Below, one piece after another: positions 43,705 to 51,506 of a DNA stretch of 64,000 nucleotides. Below the pieces are notes generated by a model that was not told the origin of the DNA, did no database searches, and was given only the letters and a program-made list of their open reading frames with translations. Each line of letters starts with the position of its first letter. The stretch's first letter is position 1. The position numbers and the translations under genes are program-made. The DNA lies in assembly GCA_963813975.1 (NCBI GenBank), contig CAWFAP010000006.1, forward strand, positions 1,984,001-2,048,000. Direction: 5' to 3'. The DNA is from RYN-230 sp963813975 (GTDB lineage Bacteria > Actinomycetota > Actinomycetes > Streptosporangiales > Streptosporangiaceae).

Positions 43705-44739
43705 TCATCGGCCGTCCCGGGTGCCCGCTGCACTGCCGGTACCAGCCACCCCGGCCGCCGGGCCGCCCGCCAGTCGCACGAGCTGGCCCGTGGCCGCCGA
43801 TGCGGCCAGCGCGCACGCCAGCCGGTGCGTCCGCAGCGCCTCGGAGTACGGCACCCGCACGTCATCCCCGATGCCGCGCACTGCGTCGATGAAGGCCCGG
43901 TCCACCGCGACCCGGGCGGCTGCGGGATCCGCGGCCAGGACGTCCTGGACCGGATCCGCGCCGCCTTCCCGGATCACCAGCCCGTCCTCGCCCACCGACA
44001 GCCACAGCCCATCAGCGACCACTTCCAGGCCGGCGCGCTGTTTCCAGCCGAGCAGGCACGTGGTGCTCAGCGTGCCCACAGCACCGCCGCGGAACCGCAG
44101 CACCGCGCTGGTAGCGCCGTCAACGTCGGCGCCCGGCACACTGGGTGGCGGCCGTCCGTCCCCCATCGCTACGACCTCATCCACCTCACCGGCGAAGAGC
44201 CGGGCGAGATCCAGCACGTGCGCAGCCTGCTCGACCACCGGGCCGCCCGATTGCTCCCGGACCGGCCACCATCCAACCGGCGGAACCTTGTCCAGCCACG
44301 TGCCGGCGACCAGCCGCACGGGCCGCCCGTGGAGCACGCGCTGGGCGCGTTCCACCACCTCCAGGTAACGCCAGTGGTGACCTACGGCGGTCAGCACCCC
44401 CGCCGCGGCGGCCTGGGCGTCCACTCGCTCGGCCGTTTCTGCCGTCAGCCCGAGTGGCTTTTCGACGAAGAGCGACACTCCCGCCGACAGGATCGCGGTC
44501 TCAGGTGCCCCGTGCGCGAACGGCGGCACGCAGACGTACGCCGCGTCCAGGCCGGCCGACAGCATCTCGGCGGCGCTCGGGAATGAACGGCAGCCCACGT
44601 CGCTGGCCAGCCCGGTCGCCGCCTCCGGGATCACGTCGGTGATTCCGGCGAGGTGCACATCCGGGAAGCTGCTGAGCACCTGCGCGTGACGGCGGGCCAC
44701 GTTCCCGGCGCCGATCAGCCCCACCCGGCAGATGTCCAT
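43705..44739 (-). CDS. Gfo/Idh/MocA-family oxidoreductase
   Basis: 344 residues: N-terminal Rossmann fold (RVGLIGAGNVARRHAQVLSS), AAYVCVPPFAHG, VSLFVEKPLGLTAETAERVD (the EKP motif) and the C-terminal dimer domain with VEQAAHVLDLARLFAGEVDE. The family oxidises or reduces sugars and inositols. ATG 44739 (MDICRVGLIGAG). It is divergent from gpgS and upstream of the MDR gene; together they may make or modify a sugar nucleotide or polyol, but no substrate can be named. Confidence 0.9.
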   Translation of the reverse strand: MDICRVGLIGAGNVARRHAQVLSSFPDVHLAGITDVIPEAATGLASDVGCRSFPSAAEMLSAGLDAAYVCVPPFAHGAPETAILSAGVSLFVEKPLGLTAETAERVDAQAAAAGVLTAVGHHWRYLEVVERAQRVLHGRPVRLVAGTWLDKVPPVGWWPVREQSGGPVVEQAAHVLDLARLFAGEVDEVVAMGDGRPPPSVPGADVDGATSAVLRFRGGAVGTLSTTCLLGWKQRAGLEVVADGLWLSVGEDGLVIREGGADPVQDVLAADPAAARVAVDRAFIDAVRGIGDDVRVPYSEALRTHRLACALAASAATGQLVRLAGGPAAGVAGTGSAAGTRDGR

Positions 44740-44861
44740 TGGGCCCCGCTTTCTCTCCGTATGCACACTGCTCTATTTCCGGGACGTTATGCCCCTGGCT
44801 TCACGGGAAGTGCGATGACCCAGATCGCCGGCTAAGCGGCGAGCTGGCCGGAAGGATCATC

Positions 44862-45872
44862 ATGCGCCACACAGGCATGTCACCAATCGTCGAGGCGTGG
44901 GCGACGTGCCGGTCCAGCAACGCGCTGAGCTGGCCGCCAGACCGGCTGCTGCAGACCAAGGGGCAGGCCACGGTGAGCGTCGTCATCCCCGCCCGGAACG
45001 AGGCAGCCACCGTCGGGACCATCGTGAGAGCGATCCGGGCCGGCCTGGTCCAGTCGGTTCCCCTGGTGGACGAGATCATCGTGGTCGACTCGCGATCCGT
45101 GGACGGGACCGCGGCCGAAGCCCGGGCCGCCGGCGCGTCCGTCGTGTCCCAGGACGACGTCACCGCGGTCCTGCCGCCGATGCACGGCAAGGGCGGCGCG
45201 ATGTGGGCCGGGCTGGCCACGGCGTCAGGTGACATCGTCGCGTTCGTCGATGCCGACGTCAACCCCTTCGACCCGCGCTTCGTCAGCGGGCTCCTGGGAC
45301 CGCTGCTGACCGACCCGTCCATCGCCTTCGTCAAAGGTTTCTACCATCGCCCGCTGATGTCCGGAGGATACTCCGAGCCGGACGGCGGCGGCCGCGTCAC
45401 GGAACTCGTCGCCCGGCCCCTGCTCAACCTCTTCTGGCCCGAACTTGCCGGCTTCGTGCAGCCGCTGGCCGGGGAAGCCGCAGGCCGCCGGGAGGTCCTG
45501 GAGCAGGTGCCGTTCGTGTCGGGCTACGGCGTCGAGATCGCCATGCTGGTGGACCTGCTCGATCTGGCCGGCCTTGATGGGCTCGCCCAGGTGGACCTGG
45601 GGGAGCGCGTTCACCGCAACCAGAACACCGAGGCGCTCGGCCGGATGGCCGCCCAGATCCAGCTCACCGTCTGGTCGCGGCTCGTGCGGCAGGGGAGAGC
45701 AGACGACAGTGTCCCGCTACCGGGCGTGCTGACCCAGTTCCGGCGCGGGGGAGACCAGGCGCTGCCCAACCTGGGCCGCGAGATCGTCATCGCCGACGTC
45801 GGCATCGACGAGCGACCGCCGCTGCTCGACGCAGGGCTCCCGCGGGCAGCACCCCGGACGGCCGCTCGATGA
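44862..45872 (+). CDS. gpgS: Glucosyl-3-phosphoglycerate synthase-like GT81 glycosyltransferase
   Basis: 336 residues of the GpgS family: VSVVIPARNEAATVGTIVRA, VDEIIVVDSRSVDGTAAEA, VLPPMHGKGGAMWAGL, IVAFVDADVNPFDPRFVSGL (DAD metal motif) and VSGYGVEIAMLVDLLDLAGL. The enzyme transfers glucose from a nucleotide sugar to 3-phosphoglycerate, the first step toward methylglucose lipopolysaccharide or glucosylglycerate. ATG 44862 has GGAAGGA upstream. It is coupled to the next glycosyltransferase (ATGA). Confidence 0.9.
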   Translation: MRHTGMSPIVEAWATCRSSNALSWPPDRLLQTKGQATVSVVIPARNEAATVGTIVRAIRAGLVQSVPLVDEIIVVDSRSVDGTAAEARAAGASVVSQDDVTAVLPPMHGKGGAMWAGLATASGDIVAFVDADVNPFDPRFVSGLLGPLLTDPSIAFVKGFYHRPLMSGGYSEPDGGGRVTELVARPLLNLFWPELAGFVQPLAGEAAGRREVLEQVPFVSGYGVEIAMLVDLLDLAGLDGLAQVDLGERVHRNQNTEALGRMAAQIQLTVWSRLVRQGRADDSVPLPGVLTQFRRGGDQALPNLGREIVIADVGIDERPPLLDAGLPRAAPRTAAR

Positions 45873-47218
45873 CCACGGTGCTGATGAACGCCGGCCCGTG
45901 GCTCCCAGTCCCGCCCGACGGATACGGCGGTATTGAGAATGTGATCGCCGCTCTCGTCCCGGAACTGCGTAGCCTGGGGATCCGCGCGGTGCTGGCCACG
46001 GTGGCCCGGAGCACCCTGGCCGCGGACGAGCGCCTGACGCCGTTCCCGGACGGCCAGTTTCAAGCGCTGCAGCGCCCGTACAACCAGGTGTCGGGGGTGG
46101 CCCACGCGCACCTGAACGCCGTGGTGCGCGCGCTGCGCGACCGGGACGACATCGACCTGGTGCATGACCATGTGGAGGTCGTGGGACTGTCGGTGCTGTC
46201 GGCCGCGGTGCTGGCCCCTGCCGCCCCTCCGGTGCTGCACACCCTGCACTGGGACCTGCGCAAGCACGCCGACTTCTACTCCGGTCTCGATGCCGGGCCC
46301 CGGGTACGGGTCAACGGCGTCTCCGCGTCGCAGCTGCACCGTGCCCCGGAGGCCCTGCGCCGGCACTCGCTCGGACACGTCCACCTGGCCACGCCGCTCG
46401 CCGTAGACGCGCACCGGCGACCAGCGGTACAGAAGACGGGCCATGGCGTCGTGATGGGCCGGATCACTCCGGGCAAGGGCCAGCATCTGGCCGCCCGCGT
46501 GGCCCATGAGTGCGGTTTCGACCTGATCCTCGCCGGCCCGGTCGGGCCTTACCGGCAGCCCGCGGAGCTGGCGGCGGCAAGCGATGCCGCAGCCGTCAAC
46601 CCGGACGTCCGCTACTGGGAGGACGAGGTGCGGCCTCTGGTAGACGGCGTCCGGGTGCGCTGGATCGGGACCGTGTCAGGTCAGGAGCGGAACACGCTGG
46701 TGGCGTCCGCCCGGGTCTCCCTGTTTCCGCTGCAGTGGGAAGAACCCGGGGGAACGGCGGTGGTCGAGACACTGGCGCTGGGCACTCCGGCGGTCGGGCT
46801 GGCCCGCGGGTGCCTGCCGGAACTCGTTGAGCACGGGCGAACCGGGTGGCTGGCCACGTCGCCAGACGACCTGGCGGCGTTCGTTCAGACAGCAGGGCGG
46901 ATCGACCCGCGAGAATGCCGAGAGCAAGCCGCCCGCAGATTCACGCCCGCCGTGATGGCGACGCGATACGCCGAGCTGTACCAGCAAGTGATCTCCGGAA
47001 GCCGGCGGCAGTACAGACACCGATCCGTTCGATTCAGGATTTACTCACGCTGCGCCCGAACCGGTCACCAGCGTGTCGGCAGTCCCGGCGACGCCAGAAG
47101 AGTTATGAGCTGCGCCGCCCGGCGCAGCCGCTGTCCGCCACCGAACCGAACGGCGGCGCCAGCGCGCGGGCCGGCGAGCCGGAATCAGTGCTCGTGGTCG
47201 TACTTGAACGAGAGCTGA
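45869..47218 (+). CDS. GT4-family glycosyltransferase
   Basis: 449 residues. The GT-B body spans residues 1-370: LMNAGPWLPVPPDGYGGIEN, a donor-side VVMGRITPGKGQHLAARVAH, VSLFPLQWEEPGGTAVVETL (E-x7-E-like catalytic signature) and GTPAVGLARGCLPELVEHG. The last 70 residues (after YAELYQQVI) are Arg- and Cys-rich and look non-native. In another frame the same DNA encodes a Pro/Ala/Thr tail ending in TGA near 47106, so an indel near 47000 is possible. It is translationally coupled to gpgS and probably acts on the same or a related glucosylated acceptor. Confidence 0.82.
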   Translation: MTTVLMNAGPWLPVPPDGYGGIENVIAALVPELRSLGIRAVLATVARSTLAADERLTPFPDGQFQALQRPYNQVSGVAHAHLNAVVRALRDRDDIDLVHDHVEVVGLSVLSAAVLAPAAPPVLHTLHWDLRKHADFYSGLDAGPRVRVNGVSASQLHRAPEALRRHSLGHVHLATPLAVDAHRRPAVQKTGHGVVMGRITPGKGQHLAARVAHECGFDLILAGPVGPYRQPAELAAASDAAAVNPDVRYWEDEVRPLVDGVRVRWIGTVSGQERNTLVASARVSLFPLQWEEPGGTAVVETLALGTPAVGLARGCLPELVEHGRTGWLATSPDDLAAFVQTAGRIDPRECREQAARRFTPAVMATRYAELYQQVISGSRRQYRHRSVRFRIYSRCARTGHQRVGSPGDARRVMSCAARRSRCPPPNRTAAPARGPASRNQCSWSYLNES

Positions 47219-47390
47219 AGCTTGGTGCGGTAAGTTATCGCGCCAGCCTCGTCCAGGTGAATGTCCTGCTTGACGACCTCAGCCACCCGAAGATCCCGAA
47301 TTGCTCCGGCCGCAGCCTGATTGCCTCGGCCGCCTCTTCCCATGAAGTGCCGCTTGTACCGATGATTTCGGTCACCCTGTACACGCTCAT
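47185..47390 (-). pseudogene. Dodecin, broken by a one-base deletion
   Basis: ATG 47390 with GGGAGAG upstream opens MSVYRVTEIIGTSGTSWEEA, the dodecin N-terminus. After codon 23 the frame fails, but skipping one missing base near 47319 restores RDLRVAEVVKQDIHLDEAGA and TYRTKLQLSFKYDHEH to a TGA at 47185. The restored protein would be 68 residues, the normal dodecin length. Dodecins are small flavin-storing dodecamers. As sequenced the gene cannot make a dodecin; an error in the read is as likely as decay. It overlaps the tail of the GT4 ORF. Confidence 0.8.
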
Positions 47391-47457
47391 AATGCTCTCC
47401 CTTGATGACCCGGCGGCATCACGCCGGTTGCGGGGGGTCGCGGAGGAGGTTCTATCC

Positions 47458-47695
47458 CTACCGGCAGCATGCGGGTTCGAGGGTGAGTCCGGTCTGGGCG
47501 AGGAATCCGTCGATGAGCGCGGGCCGGTACTGGATGCGCTTGAGCCGGTTCCTGACGATGGCAGTGAGCTGGTCGATGTCGGTGGCGGCGAGGTTGCCCA
47601 GGCCGTTGTTCATGTTCGCCCAGGCGCGCTCGACGGGTTGAGGTCAGGGGCGTGGGCGGGCAGCCGCGCCGGATCCGGCGAGGTGTTCTTGGTCA
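47458..47695 (-). mobile_element. IS630-family transposase remnant (C-terminal end only)
   Basis: Read on the minus strand: LPAHAPDLNP, then after one missing G the typical continuation ERAWANMNNGLGNLAATDID and RIQYRPALIDGFLAQTGL, stop at 47458. Only about 75 C-terminal residues remain. It is about 85% identical by eye to the matching part of the longer copy at 48610-48750. No transposase N-terminus or clear inverted repeats were seen. Confidence 0.75.
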
Positions 47696-47705
47696 TACTG
47701 GCGCT

Positions 47706-48537
47706 GTGATCCTGGTCCTGCGTACCAGCCTCGTGGCCACGCTGGCGACGGGAGTCCTCGCGGTAGGGGGTTGCTTCTCATCCCCCTACCGCCCGTCCGG
47801 TTCCACGTTCCCCGGCGTCCTGCACGGGGTGAGCGCCACCTCGGCCACCGATGCCTGGGCGGTCGGGGTTAACGCCCCCCCGGGCGGCCGCGGCGGCACG
47901 CTGATCTTGCACTGGAACGGCACCGCCTGATCCCGGATGTCCAGCCCCCGCCCGGGCTCCGCTCCGCCCTGCTGGGCGTGAGCGCCACCTCGGCCACCAG
48001 CGCCTGGGCGGTCGGGTTCACTCCACGCCAGCCGGCGCCCGCACACTGATCGTGCACTGGAACGGCACGGCCTGGTCCCGGGTGGCCAGCCCCGGCCCCA
48101 GCGGCAGCGCAGGCCGCCTGGGCGTGAGCGCCACCTCACCGGCCAGCGCCTGGGCGGTCGAGGGCACCTACATCTCCCCGGCCCGTGAGCACGTGCTGAT
48201 CTTGCGCTGGAACGGCACGGCCTGGTCCCGGGTGGCCAGCCCCAGCCCGAGTTCCACCGTGGGCCCGCTGTTCAGCGTGAGCGCCACCTCACCGGCCAGC
48301 GCCTGGGCGGTGGGGGCAGATTTCGCTTCAACCGGCCACGGGGACCTGATCTTGCATTGGAACGGCGCCGCCTGGTCCCGGGTGTTCAGGCCCACCCCGC
48401 CCGGGCGCCCTAGTTTCCTGGGCGTGACCGCCACCTCGGCCACCAGCGCCTGGGCGGTCGGGTTTTACTCCACCCCGGCCGGCCAGCCCCGCACGCTGAT
48501 CATGCACTGGAACGGCACAAGCTGGTCACCGTCGTAG
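47706..48537 (+). pseudogene. Decayed secreted lipoprotein with WNGTAW-type repeats
   Basis: GTG 47706 starts a lipoprotein signal peptide (LVATLATGVLAVGGCFSS). About five repeats of 35-45 residues follow, each with SATSATSAWAVG and LILHWNGTAWSRV, recalling beta-propeller blades. A TGA replaces a Trp codon at 47928 (NGTA-stop), and frame changes near 47968 and 48020 separate the first two repeats from the last three, which are open from 48052 to 48537. It is sandwiched between two transposase relics. A functional product is unlikely. Confidence 0.7.
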
Positions 48538-48609
48538 AACGCCGGTGGCGTGGGGCGTGCCCCACCGGCCGTGCCGTTGTTACAGAGGTTGAAGGTCAGG
48601 GTCTGTTGT

Positions 48610-49495
48610 CTAGGGCGGTTCGGGTTCCAGGGTGAGTCCGGTCTGGGCGAGGAAGCTGTCGATGAGGGCGGGCCGGTACTGGATGGTCTTGAGCCGGCTC
48701 CTGACGATGGCGGCGAGCTGGTCCACGTCACGGGCGGCGAGGTTGCCCAGGCGGCGTAGTCGGCTTCGGACATCGAGCGGCGCTCGCCTTTACGGCCGTG
48801 GTGCAGGCGCATCCGGTAGAGCAGGCAGCTGCGCGCGCCAGGCCGCAGGCACACCAGGCCCGCCACCGACACCCGCCCCGATCCCTTGCCGGACACCCGG
48901 ACCACGGGCGTGTGTCCGCGGCGGGCCCAGGTGCGGGCTTTCGGCGGGCGCAGGCTCTGGCCGGCCTCGTCCTCAAAGCAGATCCACGCCCCGGTCACCG
49001 CCGCTAGCCTCGCACCTTCGCCCAGGTCACCGGCCGCCACGCCGTGATCGCGTCCTCGTCGCGCTCCACAGCCCGGTGCACCGGGACCTGCGGGGTGAAC
49101 CCGAGGCGGTGCGGTAAGTACGAGGTGCCGCGCAGCGTGTACCGGACGTGGAAGAACCGGCCGATCAGCATCGTGACCCGGGCCAGGGTCCACCGCTGGT
49201 CCTCGCTCCAGCCCCAGGCCACCGGGCGGCCGTCCAGCGCCGCGCGCAGCTTCGCCAGCTACGCTGGCGACAGGCGGCACACCGCCCCGCCCGGCCCGCG
49301 TGACGTCAGCGCGGCTCCGCCCCCGGACCGCCAGCGCCGCCGCCACTGATGCGCAGACTTCGTGCTGACCCGCAACCGCCGCGCCGCCTCCACCGGGCTG
49401 ACATCCTGCTCAAACATTCTCGCGGCTTCAAGCCGCACTATCTCCCGGCGAACCCGTCCCTGAGCGGACAGGCCGCCACTATCCGGGTATCTCAT
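48610..49495 (-). mobile_element. Degenerate IS630-family transposase
   Basis: Minus strand, from MRYPDSGGLSAQ: HTH (EAARRLRVSTKSAHQWRRRW), then TAG at 49259 in place of the usual CAG (SPA-stop-LAKLRAALDG), then VAWGWSEDQRWTLARVTML and HRLGFTPQVPVHRAVERDED. A frameshift near 49003 leads to TGAWICFEDEAGQSLRPPKA (first catalytic Asp region) and RMRLHHGRKGERRSMSEADY. An internal deletion near 48752 then joins directly to LGNLAARDVDQLAAIVRSRL and the C-terminus, removing the second Asp/Glu of the DDE triad. The element cannot transpose alone. Confidence 0.85.
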
Positions 49496-49635
49496 ACATC
49501 CCGGCATAGATCATCTGCCGTTCGGGATCACGCAGGCGCGCCGTCCATGATCAGGACAGTCCCAGACCCAAGCCTTTCAACTTCTGTAGCCGGTACAGCG
49601 GTCACCCTGACCGACGGCCTAGATCGAGAGCCTGG

Positions 49636-49752
49636 TCAATGCTTCGCGGCACTCTTGGCCTTTTTGCCCTTGTGCGTAACCTTGTGGGCATCTTTCTTGG
49701 TCTTGCCCTTGGCCGACTTGGCCTTACTCTTAGCCTTCTTGATCGCACCCAT
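49636..49752 (-). CDS. 38-residue lysine-rich small protein (CsbD-like)
   Basis: ATG 49752 with AAAGGAGCCGC upstream encodes MGAIKKAKSKAKSAKGKTKK and a further Lys/Ala-rich helix (DAHKVTHKGKKAKSAAKH), then TGA. The composition and GxxxKAK start recall short CsbD-type or histone-H1-like stress proteins. The good ribosome site and clean stop argue it is real, but at this length the family call is weak. It lies next to the IS630 relic and has no clear operon. Confidence 0.5.
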   Translation of the reverse strand: MGAIKKAKSKAKSAKGKTKKDAHKVTHKGKKAKSAAKH

Positions 49753-50117
49753 TTGCGGCTCCTTTGTCCGGTGGCTTTCCATCTTCCACGCCGGATCCAG
49801 CTCAAACCTTCTGGTTGTCCCCCGCCAGCCTCTTCTTGGTGCTGGCTGGTCGCGGCTCTGCCGGGTGCAGAGCTGGCCCGGGCCGCCGCGCCATCCCCTG
49901 ATGGCGGGACTGCCGGTGTCCAGCCAGGGGGCGAATCACGTGCCCTGCGACTAGCCCCGCGCCACGGCGGTTCAACCGGCGAGCACGTGGGCAGCCGCGG
50001 GAATCAGGCACGCCAGGAACTTGCCAGTCCCAGTGCCCGCCTGACGGCCGGCCCTGAGCGCCCGCCGCTGTCTCCCGTGCGCTTGCGGCGCCGCATCCCG
50101 CGTTCTACGTTTCGCCC
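49753..50117. other. Stretch with no recognised gene
   Basis: 365 bases between the small lysine-rich gene and the decarboxylase gene. Open frames on both strands are short and have no recognisable product. It should contain the promoter of the lysine-rich gene (minus strand) and ends in the TACGTT hexamer of the decarboxylase promoter. Confidence 0.5.
50106..50111 (+). promoter_or_regulatory. -10 hexamer TACGTT for leaderless decarboxylase gene
   Basis: TACGTT ends six bases before the ATG at 50118; no ribosome site fits between them. Confidence 0.45.
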
Positions 50118-51479
50118 ATGCATAGCGTGGATCCCACGACCGAGCAGATGATCCGGTCGGTGCTGGCGTACGCGGAGAACCGGCTGCGGCTGGACCCAGT
50201 CCCGCTGGATGAGGGCTCACGCGACCCGGCCGAACTCGATGCCGCGCTGCGCGGCCTGCTTGGTGACGAGCCGCACAACCCGGACCAGGTGCTGGGCGTG
50301 TACTCCTCGGTGATCGCCCCGGCCGTGCTCTCCGCGGACAGCCCGCGGTTCCTTGGCTTCATCCCGGCCGCGCCGACCAAGGCCTCGCTCCTGTTCGACA
50401 TGCTCATCTCGTGCGCCTCCATCCAGGGCATCTCCTGGCTGGAGGCGGCCGGCGCGATCCACGCGGAGAATCTTGTGCTGCGCCTCATCGCCGGCCGCGC
50501 CGGGCTGCCTGACTCCGCGGGCGGGTGCTTCGTCTCCGGAGGCTCCGCGGGGAACCTGTCCGCCCTGCTCGTCGCGCGTGAGATGGCCAAGCGGAAGGCC
50601 GGGGATGCGGGGCGGGGCCGCCGGTTCCGGGCCGCGGTCAGCACCGACGCCCACTCCTCGATCGTCAGCACGCTGCGGATCCTGGAGATGGATCCGCTGA
50701 CGGTGCCCACCGGCGATCACCGGCTCACCGGCGCGGCGCTCCGCGCGGCGATCGAGGCCGACCGTGACCCGTCCTCGCTGGCCGTGGTGGTGGCCACCGC
50801 CGGGACGACCAACGCGGGCATCATCGATGACCTGGCCGGCGCCGCCGCCGTCGCCCGCGAGCACGGCCTGTGGTTCCACGTCAACGGCGCGTACGGGGGT
50901 GCGGGGCTGTTCGCGCCGAGCGTCCGGCGCGCCTATGACGGGATCGAGCACGCCGATTCTTTCGTCGTCAACCCGCACAAGTGGCTGTTCTCGCCCTTCG
51001 ACTGCGCGGCGCTCCTGTACCGCGACCCGGCGGCCGCCCGGTCGGTGCACAGGCAGGATGCAGGCTACCTCGACGTGATCCACGACGACCCGGCGGAATG
51101 GAATCCAGCCGACTACGCCTACCACCTGACCCGGCGGGCACGGGGCCTGCCGCTGTGGTTCTCGCTGTCCGTGCACGGGGTCAGCGCGTACAGCGCCGCC
51201 ATCGAGACGGCGATCGCCCTGGCCCGGCAGACCGCCGCGGAGATCAGGAACCGTGGCTACCTGGAGCTGATCCGCGAGCCTGAGCTCGGCGTCGTTCTCT
51301 TCCGCCGCCGCGGCTGGGCCGCGCCGCAGTATGCGCGGTGGGCCGACGGCCTGCTACACGACCAGGTGGCCTTCATCCCGCCGTCGGCGTGGGAGGGCGA
51401 GACCGTCGCCAGGTTCGCCTTCCTGCACCCGCACACCCCGATGGACCTGGTACGGCAGATCCTCGACCAGATGAAATGA
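50118..51479 (+). CDS. Group II PLP-dependent decarboxylase with Asn at the PLP-nitrogen position
   Basis: 453 residues of the aromatic-L-amino-acid/glutamate decarboxylase family: SCASIQGISWLEAAGAIHAE, CFVSGGSAGNLSALLVAREM, STDAHSSIVSTLRIL (PLP-stacking His), VVVATAGTTNAGIIDDLAG and NPHKWLFSPFDCAALL with the PLP Lys (about K288). The residue that normally pairs with the pyridine nitrogen, Asp in HVDxAY, is Asn here (HVNGAYGG, N256). If real, this would lower decarboxylase activity or change the chemistry. Its neighbours are a kinase-phospholyase fusion and an SDR. Confidence 0.88.
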   Translation: MHSVDPTTEQMIRSVLAYAENRLRLDPVPLDEGSRDPAELDAALRGLLGDEPHNPDQVLGVYSSVIAPAVLSADSPRFLGFIPAAPTKASLLFDMLISCASIQGISWLEAAGAIHAENLVLRLIAGRAGLPDSAGGCFVSGGSAGNLSALLVAREMAKRKAGDAGRGRRFRAAVSTDAHSSIVSTLRILEMDPLTVPTGDHRLTGAALRAAIEADRDPSSLAVVVATAGTTNAGIIDDLAGAAAVAREHGLWFHVNGAYGGAGLFAPSVRRAYDGIEHADSFVVNPHKWLFSPFDCAALLYRDPAAARSVHRQDAGYLDVIHDDPAEWNPADYAYHLTRRARGLPLWFSLSVHGVSAYSAAIETAIALARQTAAEIRNRGYLELIREPELGVVLFRRRGWAAPQYARWADGLLHDQVAFIPPSAWEGETVARFAFLHPHTPMDLVRQILDQMK

Positions 51480-51506
51480 GCGCCGGCCGTGGCGGCGACG
51501 CCGGGT

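Noticed and set aside
46846..47709. Plus-strand frame running from the GT4 gene across the dodecin and IS630 remnant
   Set aside because: It is a shadow; the minus strand there encodes a recognisable dodecin and transposase end.
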